NCBI GenBank assembly: GCA_004431415.1
Contig: QPMI01000032.1
Location: forward strand, 116,251 to 180,250
DNA length: 64,000 nucleotides
Reading direction: 5' to 3'
Origin: Cyanophora paradoxa
Taxonomy: Eukaryota; Glaucocystophyceae; Cyanophorales; Cyanophoraceae
Shown here: positions 1 to 9,375 of the stretch, piece after piece
How positions within the stretch are numbered: the stretch's first letter is position 1
How the letters are laid out: every line of letters starts with the position of its first letter
Program-made: the position numbers and the translations under genes
The notes under the pieces: generated by a model
Seen by the model: the letters and a program-made list of their open reading frames with translations, nothing else
Told to the model about the DNA's origin: nothing
Databases searched by the model: none

Positions 1-69
1 AACGTACTCACTGAGTCATTACGTGACACGTTAAAACGTGACGTTATAACGCGTTATAACGACCCCAGA

Positions 70-75
70 GATCAT
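70..75. repeat. Target-site duplication of PLV-A, left copy (GATCAT)
   Basis: GATCAT lies directly outside the left TIR and recurs at 25510-25515 directly outside the right TIR. This fixes the insertion boundaries to the base. Confidence 0.9.
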
Positions 76-412
76 AGTGGAGTATTACGCCATGGCTACA
101 TAAACGAAAAATCCCGAAATAATACAAATACATTCGAATTCCCCACGATATTCAGTAATACATACTTTTCATCGATAAATTCAATCGAGATATTCCCACT
201 GACTCACTGATATCATCAATCATTTCATTAAACCCCTGACGATATTCAGTAACAAAAACAAAAAAATCACGCCATGGCTACAATTACATCTTTATCATCT
301 TTATCATATTTCATTTCCATTTCCCACTTACCTCGATTGCTTTATCGTTTTACTTCTCAGATTATACTTCTTCCTTACAACATTCTTTCGATTCGGCTTG
401 ATCCCTTCTTTC
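76..412 (+). repeat. Left terminal inverted repeat of PLV-A (337 bp)
   Basis: Reads as the exact reverse complement of 25173-25509; I saw no mismatch. It starts AGTGGAGTATTACGCC and runs into the 3' end of the integrase gene (stop at 328). It holds two copies of ACGCCATGGCTACA (87-100 and 269-282) and two of CGATATTCAGTAA (146-158 and 240-252), which are candidates for repeated integrase-binding sites. Confidence 0.95.
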
Positions 413-1392
413 GCTAATTTGCGATTTACTTCATTCGTTTTCGCAACTCTTATAATCCTCTTTTGATCAGGAATCTTAATAACATCAGCCTTACTCACTT
501 TCTGTAACTCGTTCTTTTTAAAACGTCTCTTAACTTCCTTTACTTCTCCATCCATATTTTCTAATACTTTGAACCTATTGTTATCTTTTGCACCAATTGT
601 ATATACTTTCTTGCTAAACCTTGCACCTTCTTTATCAAATATCCCTTTGGGCTCCAACACCCGAACAGTATCGCCTTGTTTCACATCAACTTGTTCAGTA
701 TCTTTCACTTGGTCGTTATGCACTGAATCCCGCAAGTAAATATATAGCTGCTTATGGTCACTATTATATACATTGTTTGGGGTGTCGTTCTTCAAAGAAG
801 AATGAGGGGAACTGTTGTATGTGTCTAAAACTTCTTTCACTAAATCGAGCCATTTCGAGCTTCCCTTTGCAATCATTGCCTTTCTCAGATACTGCTTAAA
901 AGAAATCGTAAATCTATCTATGATACCTAACTTGTTGCCTACCGAAATGTGGTCGTCTTTTGCTACATCTGTGTAGAGTTCCACACCATTTGCGCTGCAC
1001 CATTCACGATAAACTCTCTGTGAAAACTCATTATCTCCCGCCAATCCTACAACTTTCCCGGCATCCTGCTTAAACCTATCTAAAATGCCCTGAATTTCGG
1101 AAGACTCTTTGAAAGGATACACGAATGCTCTCCTGCTCAAAATCTCAATGAAACTAAGCGCCTCACCAATGCCTCTATTAGCTGTTTGAAATCCTCTAAA
1201 AAACATAATGTCTACTTGAAATGATCGGGGTCTCGCTACAATACGTAAAAAGCTCTTTGGTCTTTTTGGTTTCTTGAAAATCTGTTGTAGTTCCGAGTTC
1301 TCGAACTGTTTTTTTAGTTTCGCCTCGTCAAAACTTACACCTTCATTAATTAGTTTCTGCCTGTATTTCTTGTATGATAACACTGTATCCAT
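328..1392 (-). CDS. rve-family integrase of PLV-A
   Basis: Retroviral/Polinton-type DDE integrase that would insert the viral DNA and create the TSD. The ATG at 1392 shares its A with the TGA stop of the upstream replicase (TGATG), so the two are probably translated in a coupled way. The core shows a first Asp in SFQVDIMFF, a second in GDNEFSQ and, 39 residues later, Asp in GIIDRF where the family normally has Glu. The triad therefore looks like DDD. No HHCC zinc finger is seen at the N-terminus. The C-terminal third is lysine/arginine-rich with an SH3-like stretch (GDTVRVLEPKG). About 354 aa, close to the PLV-B protein (353 aa). The 3' end lies in the left TIR. Confidence 0.88.
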   Translation of the reverse strand: MDTVLSYKKYRQKLINEGVSFDEAKLKKQFENSELQQIFKKPKRPKSFLRIVARPRSFQVDIMFFRGFQTANRGIGEALSFIEILSRRAFVYPFKESSEIQGILDRFKQDAGKVVGLAGDNEFSQRVYREWCSANGVELYTDVAKDDHISVGNKLGIIDRFTISFKQYLRKAMIAKGSSKWLDLVKEVLDTYNSSPHSSLKNDTPNNVYNSDHKQLYIYLRDSVHNDQVKDTEQVDVKQGDTVRVLEPKGIFDKEGARFSKKVYTIGAKDNNRFKVLENMDGEVKEVKRRFKKNELQKVSKADVIKIPDQKRIIRVAKTNEVNRKLAKEGIKPNRKNVVRKKYNLRSKTIKQSR

Positions 1393-4300
1393 CACTGAGC
1401 CGCACAGTTACACTTAATATGAGAGAGGGAAATATTACCGATAACATGAGCGACCGCATTGTTTTCGCGGTCAACCGAGACCTCATCGTAATCCATAATT
1501 TGGAAGCATCGCCAACAAAGCCCATTCTGAATTCCGAATCTTTGCTTTATCCATGGATAAGTAACATACATAGATTCGACGAAATCGCGACCTGCAACCT
1601 TGTCTTGATGTTTATAACCTTGAATCAGTCTATGCATTCTTGATTTGAAAGCGCCCATATCATAAATCTCGCTTCCATCCACACAAATCACGGTGTCCTT
1701 CAAATATGGTGTCCTGGTCAGTGCGACCCACAACCAATATTTGGTGACGTGGGGCGATTGCGCCTCGAAAACAACCACCCGCTTATTTTTTACGGTGTCA
1801 CCTTGCACAACGTGACACGTATTTGCATAGGGAAGCGTGAAATGCTTGATTGAATCGTATGGAAGCGTTATTTTAATGCTTTCATCTGCGTAGTCTGAAA
1901 TCGTAAGCGTGGTTTCGTTCAGATCCTCGATGATATACGAGAATCCATTATGGATGATTACACTCTCGTCATCTGCCGTCTTCCCTTTCGTCAGGCGCTG
2001 CTTTGCTATAATTTCGAGCCCTTTAAAATGAGTTGGCGTATCTATACCATACTTAATGCGGTGGATCATAGCATTAACCTGTGCTGCTTTGCGGTTTGTG
2101 TAAGTAATAGCTCTATCGTCAGGTCGCAACTGATCAGGCGAAATAACAGGTATGTTATGCTTTGCAAGGAATGCGGATATGTCCATGTTCTTTTCGAATA
2201 AATCTTGCTTCCATTCGAGAATCTTTTCGCGATCTTCTGGCAAAATGTGGCGCTTATTCACATGCAACTCTAACAAGCTCGGGAAGAGCTGCTCAAAGAT
2301 CTCGTTATAATATTCCTTCTGATCCACACTAAGGAACTGAATAGGTGGATTTTGCAACGGGTCACCATTCAGAATGTAGGTCTTGTCAGGGTAGGCGACT
2401 TTCATCATGTGTTTCAGTGCTGCAAGCTGTGGTATGCTAAGCTGGTAGCCTTCATCCATAACAATGCATTGATAAGGTGCAATCTTGCTTGCATTCGCAC
2501 CCACAACATCATCCATTTGGGAATCATCGATTTTCAGATTGAACGCACCATGAATGGTCATCACATTCTCCAAACCATCTTCGACTTTCATTTCTTTGAC
2601 ACGCTTGTTAGTGGGCGTGATATATAAGCAACTGTCGAATTTGCCACCGATCGCCTTGCTCACATACGACTTTCCGGTTCCTGGGGCATTTCCCTCAATT
2701 CTTATGCCTTTCCCTTTGGAAAGCATCATATCACATATCGCTTTTGTGTCAAATTCATCGGGAACCGTATATGTTGTGCAATCATTCTTTCTCACAGTAA
2801 CGAAATCCCTCAGTCTCTCCGGCTTGAAGAATCGAATCATTCCATTTGTCCTCTTTGTCTCAAGCTTCTTATGTAAGATCTTATTGCAATACTCATTGAA
2901 AGATATAGGTTTCGTGCTGAAACGTCCGATATTCTCATGCTTCGTGCGATCGAATTTAACTTCTTCTACATCTAAGCTTTCGTCGATTGCCTCATAGACT
3001 GCATCAACTTTAAGAGCCATAATGACACCCTTTGATTCCCTGCACTTCTTATACAGATCCATTCGTTGTTTTGAATAGACCATATTTTGGATTGGAAGGA
3101 ATCCATCTTTTAGTAGCCTTTCTTCTATTTTCTCCACATACCAAATGTGTGGGTCTGTTATCTCGTCAGCTGCAACAATGCGATCTGGGTTTTCGTAATC
3201 TTCAATTGCATGTTCTTCTTCAATTTCGGGTTTAACCTGATTTTTCCTTTGTTTTCGTTCTTCATAAGCTTGAATCCATTTTTCGTAGTTTGAGACTTTG
3301 ATTTGAGATTCGGTTTTGGCTTCTGTGGATTGATTGGGCTTCTTCTCACCGAGCCACAGTAATTTGACGTCGCCACCATGCTTTCTGGCAAACTCGATAG
3401 CATCCGATTTTAGGAAAAACGGTTTGGTTCGCGATCTCTGATTCTTTTGTTTCCCGAGCATTCCAATAATACTTACAAGAATCTGCTTCTTCTCAGTTTC
3501 GCTAAGGTTGCTCTCTAAGATCTGTTTGATAACATATTTAACAACGTTCTTGACAATTCGATATGGTTTTAAGATGTATTTTACATCGATTATGTCTATC
3601 AGGTCATCAAAGTATTCTTTGAGCATGATCCCTGGGATCAGGTTACATGGTGAATCTATGAGAATTCGCTTTGCTTTGGGATATCTGTATTGCACCCACT
3701 CCTTTCCAGTAGAGTCCTTCTTAATAAGGTATTGTCCTTTCTTCAAAGTCACGTAGTAGAAGCTGTAAGGTTCCACATCGGCGACTGATTGTATGGACAC
3801 ATCCTTAAAGTCATCGAATTCGCTAAATACCGGGAAATACTCAAACGAATTTACGTGACCTGCATAGGCTTTGCAACCATCGTGTTCGAACATTTTCAGG
3901 CACCCATCATTCAAATCCTTAATGATTTCGGCGGAATCTTCAAAGCGACCATTTAAGGCACTCTGGGAACCGACCACGAAAGCATTTCGTGTGCTTTCGT
4001 TGTAGGAACTCTTCAAGGATCTGTTAATTAATGCTTCGTAGAACATGTTATTATATTTGGTAAATGCATCCCGCTGCTCTGAGTTCTCGAACTGCAAGTG
4101 GTAAGCTGTCTCAACTTCGACTTCTGGGCACACAGGTATAATGATGACATCCTTGTTCTGATACTTGAACCTTATGCTTTGGATGGATCCGAGAACCGAA
4201 ATTCTGGCATCAGCTATGTAATTATGCACTGTCAGGAAGGAAGCATACAATTTAGTCAGACCACCTGCACCACCGTAATTGATGCGGATAAGGTTCTTTT

Positions 4301-4568
4301 TTGTCGCCTCATCTGATTGGAGAATACCTACAATATGATCCTCATTGGCTGCGAAAAAACTACCACTGTTGTTATCGTTTCTTCTTAGCCTGTATCTGCA
4401 ACCCAACGGCATATCTTTCTCAGTAGGCTTAGATCCATTGAAAGATTGAATGAGGCTCTCAACATTATTATTGAGTAAATACATGTGTCCATTTTGAACT
4501 TTGACATACATGGTGGATGGTCGGAGGAATTTGTTCCTCGTTCTCTTTCCGTTTGCATCCACAGGAAT
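1392..4568 (-). pseudogene. PLV-A replicase, C-terminal part: PolB-like catalytic region, SF1 helicase, HNH-like domain
   Basis: Largest piece of the interrupted replicase. An ATG at 4586 is an accident of the retroposon junction; the real frame enters from 7391-8073. Visible in order: a PolB motif A-like DGCKAY (coordinate about 3870), a motif B-like KKQILVSIIGMLGKQ (about 3465), a motif C-like KVDAVYE (about 3010, normally DTD), then a superfamily 1 helicase with Walker A GNAPGTGKS (about 2690), DEGYQ, GDPLQNPP, CHVVQGDT and VALTRT. The last ~50 residues have CWRC, SVDRENNAVAH and HIKCNC, an HNH-like zinc pattern. Role: viral DNA synthesis and unwinding. The polymerase call is weaker than the helicase call. 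Confidence 0.85.
4555..4568. repeat. 14-bp target-site duplication of the retroposon, left copy
   Basis: GCATCCACAGGAAT occurs here and at 7391-7404, flanking the GC-rich insert. Keeping one copy puts the replicase frame back in register (…SYIPVD joined to AN…). Confidence 0.92.
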
Positions 4569-7390
4569 TTTTTTCACAAAGCCCATATCAAGGGCGGTGG
4601 CGATTGTATTTGTTCAGTAACATCATCGTACGCACTACCGGTTCGGAATAGGCCGAACTCTGGGTCAGAGCATAACCTGAGGCCGGAACACAGGGATAGG
4701 CGCCTCGACGCTACAGCTGAGCGTTTCTCTTGTGGGGGGAGGCGTGGGAGGGGGTCGTAGGTGTGAGTGTAGACGTACAGTTGGGAGTCGTGGCGCCATG
4801 GGGGCCAAGCTTATCAGTCAGGGGAGAGCGGGGCGGGGAGGGAGGGGGGGAGGGGAGCGGCGCGGGCTAGGGTAGCGGGCGCGCCCCCCGATTTTTATTG
4901 CGTGTGGGGCGCGGGGTGGGTGTGGGCCGGGTAGGGGCTTTATCGGGTATGCCGCGGCCGCGGGGACGGGCGGTGGCGGGCGGGGTGGGCACCCTAGGAG
5001 GGTCAGGGGACAGAGGGGCGTGGCGGGGGCGCAGGCCGTGGAGCTAGTCTGTCGCAAGCGTCCGGGCCGGAGAGATGCTTAGGGAGGTGGGGCGAACCCG
5101 TAGGCGGGCAAGGCTTAATGCGAGGGCGGGTAGGGGGGTGTCATTGCTTCATGGAGCTATCTAACTCAGAGAGGAGGGCGGCGGGCTTGTCACAAGGCCC
5201 CTTTCTTCGGCAGTCATGCTACCGCAAATTGTAGAGAGAGGAAAGAGAAAGAAATCGGGGGCCGAAAGGGTAAAAGTGCCGAGAGAGGAAATTTCTACGC
5301 TGCCGCGTTGTCGGCGGCGGCCGCCCGGCGGCCGGCCAGGAGGGCCTCGATGGCGGCGGGGCCCCCGAGGGCCCAGGTGAGCTCGGCGAGCACGCGCTGG
5401 GCCGCCTGGTAGTTGGTAAGCGAGATGGTGGCCGGCCCAGGGCCGGGGGCGGGGGCCGGGCCCGGGGCGGGCGCGGGGGCGGCGGCCGGTGCCGGGGCGG
5501 CGGCGGCGGCGACGGCGGCGGCAGCGGCGGCGGCGGCAGCAGCGGCAGCGGTGGCGGCGTTGGCGGCAGCAGCGGGGGCGGCCGCGGCGGCCGCGGCGGC
5601 GGGGCGGGGGCGGCGGCACCGCCCTCGCGCTTCTTGACGGCGTCGGGGCCGAAGCGCTCGATCGCGCGCTTGTGGGACTGGGCGGCGATGTCCGCCGCGA
5701 GCTGGGCGGCCTCCTCGGGGTCTTGTCCTCGTTAAGGGCGCTGAGGCGGTTGAGCCGGCGCGCCCCCGTCGAGTGGCCGGGGCGGTAGGACGCGCGGCCA
5801 CCCCGTCGGGGTAGTTGATGCGGTGCTCCCGGGATCGAGATCTTCTTGCTGTTCTTGGTGGCCTCGAGGGCCACCGAGTCGGGGCCGCCCCCTATAGCTA
5901 TATATATGCAAATGATCATGAGCTCAAGGGCCTATATAGCTAGCTATGCGCTTGTACGCATGCAGTATATATATACCGTACGCGGACCCTGTCCTGGTTC
6001 TCTTGTTAAACGTTTAGACTCTGAGAGATTTGCATGCAAGTTCGAGCTCGAGCGAGGGTGCCCAGCTCCCTCGTGCAGTTAAAATCTTTCGAATCGCTCC
6101 ACTAGGGGGCCAAGCTTTTAAGGGCCTCCTAAAGCAGACGGGGGCCGACTTATTCGTGTGTATATCGATATCGCAGGCGCCCCTCAAGCTCGCCGACCGT
6201 ATAGGAGGCTTGCATCGCGGGGGGTGTGCAGGGGACCGGTCGCCTCGTGGGGGAGGGGCCGGCGGGCATGAGGGGCGGGCGGCGCGGGGCCTGGCAGCGA
6301 CCGCCGGGGACGCACTGCCCGCCGCTGGGAAGTCTTCGACGGAGCCGGGGATTCCGGGTCCGATAGTGGGCGAGCGCCATCAGGCTCGGACCCCACGAGG
6401 GCGGGTCCCGGCGAGGCCGGGCCCTGAGGCAGGCGAGCGCCGTCTGGCTCAGACCCCGCGGTGGTAGCTGGGCGAGCGTTTGAGTGCTCATGCGCCCGGG
6501 TAGACGTAGGGGACGTCGGCTTGCATGCCGGCGCCAGCGGCGCCAGGGGAACGATTTGCATAGGCGCCAGCGGCGCCAGCAGAGGCGGCATCACAGCTCG
6601 GGGCTCTGTCCACTGCCGCGTCTTGGGGCGCTTGCTCCGCGTCCCGCCAGAGGCCTGCGAGCGTCGCGCACGCGTCACGGAGAGCCAAGTGAGCGGGGGG
6701 GACGCGGCCCCGTGGTTCTTGAGTGTCGTGCTGGCGCGGGCGGCCCCGCGCACGGGCCGCCGGCGCCGGCGTGCTCTGTGGCCGTACGGGTCCGGCGTCA
6801 GAGTTCATAGAGGAGGGGCGCGGGCGGAGGGCGTGAGCGACGGGCGCGGGGAGGGTCCCGCATGATCGGCGGCAGCGGAGCCGGGTGCGTTGGCGGAGCC
6901 ACGCGTCCGACTGCGCGGAGTCGAGTCGAGTTGTGCGTCGTGCGCTGTGGGCGTGGGCTCAGGCGAGCCGCGCATGCGCGGGTGGCATGCGTTGGCGGGA
7001 AGGCGGGCGGAGCGAGGACGGGAGCTTAAACGGGCGTATGTTGGCTCTAGATGTTGTGGGGCGTCTCTCGGGCGCGCTCGGAGTGGCAGGAGAAGGCGGC
7101 GGGGACCGGCCCGTTTAAACACGTTACCGCGGGAGCTGGCGCGAGTCGCGGCGCCAACAGGGGCGCAGCTGCTCTTCGAGATGTCTGTGGTGTCGCTGCG
7201 GCTGTCGTTGCCCGCCCGGCGGACCTACTTTGCGCGTTCGGGCCGTGCTGGTCGTTGGGCGTCGGCGCCGCGAGTTTTGGGACCGGCCACGTGCAGTGCT
7301 AGCAGGCACCCTCGTTGGGGAAGCCCCACTGCGCCGGCTTACTCGCTCGCGGGCCTTCGCGCAATTTTCCGGGGTACCGGAATCGCGGCC
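4569..7390 (-). mobile_element. GC-rich 2.8-kb retroposed insert in the PLV-A replicase
   Basis: A GC-rich block abruptly different from the AT-rich virus around it. On the minus strand it ends in a run of seven A (4569-4575) directly before the TSD. A terminal A-run plus a 14-bp duplication is the mark of target-primed reverse transcription (LINE, SINE or processed retrocopy). It holds no reverse transcriptase and no recognisable domain, only low-complexity Ala/Pro/Arg/Gly-rich frames, short TATATA stretches around 5900-5980 and many CpGs. It is either a host mRNA retrocopy or a non-autonomous retroposon. The origin cannot be decided without other genomic copies. Confidence 0.8.
5295..5801 (-). 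other. Alanine-rich open frame inside the retroposon (doubtful gene)
   Basis: 168-aa frame on the same strand as the A-tail. The N-terminal half is Arg/Pro-rich, the middle is an almost pure alanine tract encoded by GCN repeats, and the end (ISLTNYQAAQRVLAEL, then ALLAGRRAAA) looks more like normal protein and could form helices. Overlapping frames on both strands are also open because the DNA is so GC-rich. It may be a scrap of a host coding sequence carried by the retrocopy. No function can be given. Confidence 0.2.
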
Positions 7391-7404
7391 GCATCCACAG
7401 GAAT
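7391..7404. repeat. 14-bp target-site duplication of the retroposon, right copy
   Basis: Second copy of GCATCCACAGGAAT, which belongs to the PLV-A replicase coding sequence. Confidence 0.92.
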
Positions 7405-8068
7405 ATAGGATAGGGCATAGTCCACTTTATCATTCTCGTCTAGTACTATCATAGAAAGCTTGTATGGCTTCAGAAATGCATCGGTAATTTGTCGTAATGA
7501 TAATCCCATATCGTCCCCATCAACAGGATCCCGACCATGCACCAATTTGAACAAGAAGGCATGATTCAGCTTGATAGAAACGTAGCGCCCATAATCTTTG
7601 GCTTTTTCAAACGCTGGTGCAAATACAGCAATGATAGCATCATGCACACATGATTTAATTCTCAATTCCTTGTTCTTTGTTTTATCAAAGAAATCACAGA
7701 ATGACTTTGAGTTAACATCAAATTCGTAAGTAAGATACTTAGATGGGATCATAGGCGCTTGATAGTCTCGTAAGATCTGGTCGATCCTGGGGATAAAGTC
7801 GTTATCGTTCTCAGGTCTTATCTTCTCGATTGTCAGGACATCACTGTAAGTGCCTGTGTGAACGTTTTTCAGATAAATTAAATCAGGGTTTCTATTACCA
7901 AACTGCATGTTTTCGAAAATGAATTGTTTGATTGCTTTTTTTTCGAAACATGGGACATTGGTAAATGGTCTGTTCATAAGATCGAGGGATTTTATGAAAA
8001 GGTCTTTCTTCAATTTAACCGAATGGAATGAACCGTCTTTTCTGTCTTTGAGAACTTGGTAGTATCTG

Positions 8069-8073
8069 TCACC
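8069..8073. repeat. Target-site duplication of PLV-B, left copy (TCACC)
   Basis: Matches 19316-19320. With one copy kept, the PLV-A replicase reads through in frame. Five bases are duplicated here against six for PLV-A. Confidence 0.88.
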
Positions 8074-8316
8074 AGCTCAGCACTGCGCCGTGTCTCCAAA
8101 AAAATCCCCGCGAAAAAATCAAAAACAAATCAAAAACAAACCATTCCCAGTAACCCTATTCGTATTCAACAGTAATCTCAGTAAGCCTCAGTAACAAAAA
8201 TCGAATTAATCGAAGTTATATCTTAAATCTTATTTATCGAAGTTATATCATAATCTCGATTAATTATATTTAATCGAAGTTATTTCCTTTTTATCCGCCG
8301 TGTCTCCCATGATTTA
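8074..8316 (+). repeat. Left terminal inverted repeat of PLV-B (243 bp)
   Basis: Starts AGCTCAGCACTGCGCCG. CGCCGTGTCTCC occurs near both edges (8086-8097 and 8296-8307), with TCGAAGTTATATC-like repeats between. Compared with 19073-19315 I count four substitutions. The integrase stop codon (8314-8316) is its last triplet. Confidence 0.95.
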
Positions 8317-9375
8317 GCGTTTCGTTAAACCACTTCTCAGATTGTATCTTCTCCTTACAACATTACTTCGATTGGGTTTTATGCCTTCCTTTGCTACCAA
8401 TCGATTCACTTTATTCGTCTTATTAACCTGCTGAATTCTTTTTTGCGATGGGATCTTTATGATATCATCTTTATTCACCTTTTGCAATTCTTGCTTCTTA
8501 AATCTCCTCTTCACTTCTTTCGTTTCCTCACCATCATTATCTTCAAGCACTTTGAAACGATTCCTATCAGCCTTTGCAACAGTGTAGACCTTCTGACTGA
8601 ATTGCGCACCTTCTTTTTCAAATAACCCCTTCGGTTGCAAAACTCGAACTGTGTCTCCTGGTTTCACTTGATTAGTATCAGCCTCCTTTACACGATTGTT
8701 GTGAACAGTATCTCTCATGTAAATAAATAACTGTTTATCTTCATTTGTATACACTGCATTCGGTGAGTCATTTTTCAATGCCGAATGGGGACTGCTATTA
8801 TACAAGTCAATAACATCACTAAGTAGATCGATCCATTTCGTGGTTCCCTTTGCTGTCATCGTTTTTCTGAGATACTGTTTGAAAGTCCTAGTGAACCTAT
8901 CAATAATCCCCAGTTTATCTCCTACTGTGATGTGGTCATCCTTTGCCACATCTGTGTAAAGCATCACACCATGTTCACTGCACCAATTTCGGTATACTGC
9001 TTGGGAGAACTCATTATCCCCAGAGAGAGCATTAACTTTGCCTGCTTCTTGCTTGAACCTATTTAAAATACTCGGGATCTCACTGCTGTTTTTAAAAGGA
9101 TAAACAAATCCTTTGCGACTAAGTATGTCTACGAAACTAAGCATTTTGAAAATGCCATTGTTGGCAGTCTGAAACCCTCTGAAATATGTTATATCGATTT
9201 GAAACGATCTAGGCTTTGCCACTATGCGAAGAAACGATTTGGGTTTCCTTGGTTTCTTGTAGATTTGCTGGAGTTCTGAGTTTTTGAATTTCTTTTTCAA
9301 CTCTTTTTCATCAAAACTCACTTTTTCATTAATCAGTTTCTGCCTATACTTTTTGAATGATAATACACTATCCAT
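8314..9375 (-). CDS. rve-family integrase of PLV-B
   Basis: 353 aa, closely similar to the PLV-A integrase along its whole length. It has the same catalytic layout: Asp in SFQIDITYF, Asp in GDNEFSQ and Asp 39 residues later in GIIDRF, so again DDD rather than DDE. The C-terminal part has GDTVRVLQPKG followed by a strongly basic tail. The ATG overlaps the TAA stop of the replicase by one base (TAATG), the same arrangement as in PLV-A, suggesting termination-reinitiation. Expected to act on the 243-bp TIRs. Confidence 0.9.
   Translation of the reverse strand: MDSVLSFKKYRQKLINEKVSFDEKELKKKFKNSELQQIYKKPRKPKSFLRIVAKPRSFQIDITYFRGFQTANNGIFKMLSFVDILSRKGFVYPFKNSSEIPSILNRFKQEAGKVNALSGDNEFSQAVYRNWCSEHGVMLYTDVAKDDHITVGDKLGIIDRFTRTFKQYLRKTMTAKGTTKWIDLLSDVIDLYNSSPHSALKNDSPNAVYTNEDKQLFIYMRDTVHNNRVKEADTNQVKPGDTVRVLQPKGLFEKEGAQFSQKVYTVAKADRNRFKVLEDNDGEETKEVKRRFKKQELQKVNKDDIIKIPSQKRIQQVNKTNKVNRLVAKEGIKPNRSNVVRRRYNLRSGLTKR

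Larger units (their letters stand above)
7391..8073 (-). pseudogene. PLV-A replicase, middle part
   Basis: Lies between the retroposon and PLV-B and is open in one frame, joining in frame to the pieces on either side once the inserts are removed. Aligns by eye with residues ~190-380 of the PLV-B protein: both have a TIE[KR]-type segment, FEKAK, NGRDPV/HGRDPV with EGDD/DGDD, and a run ending near a VDYALSYIPVD-like stretch. This is the region before the PolB motifs and has no motif I can name. The conserved [NH]GRDPV.GDD block may be useful as a family signature. Confidence 0.8.

Noticed and set aside
4569-4586. Start codon (MGFVKK) for the large PLV-A replicase frame
   Set aside because: It lies in the A-tail end of the retroposon. 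Homology with PLV-B shows the frame comes from further upstream.
5413-5788. Plus-strand Gly/Ala- and Arg-rich frames in the retroposon
   Set aside because: Shadows of GC-rich repeat DNA. All frames are open and none shows a domain or balanced composition.
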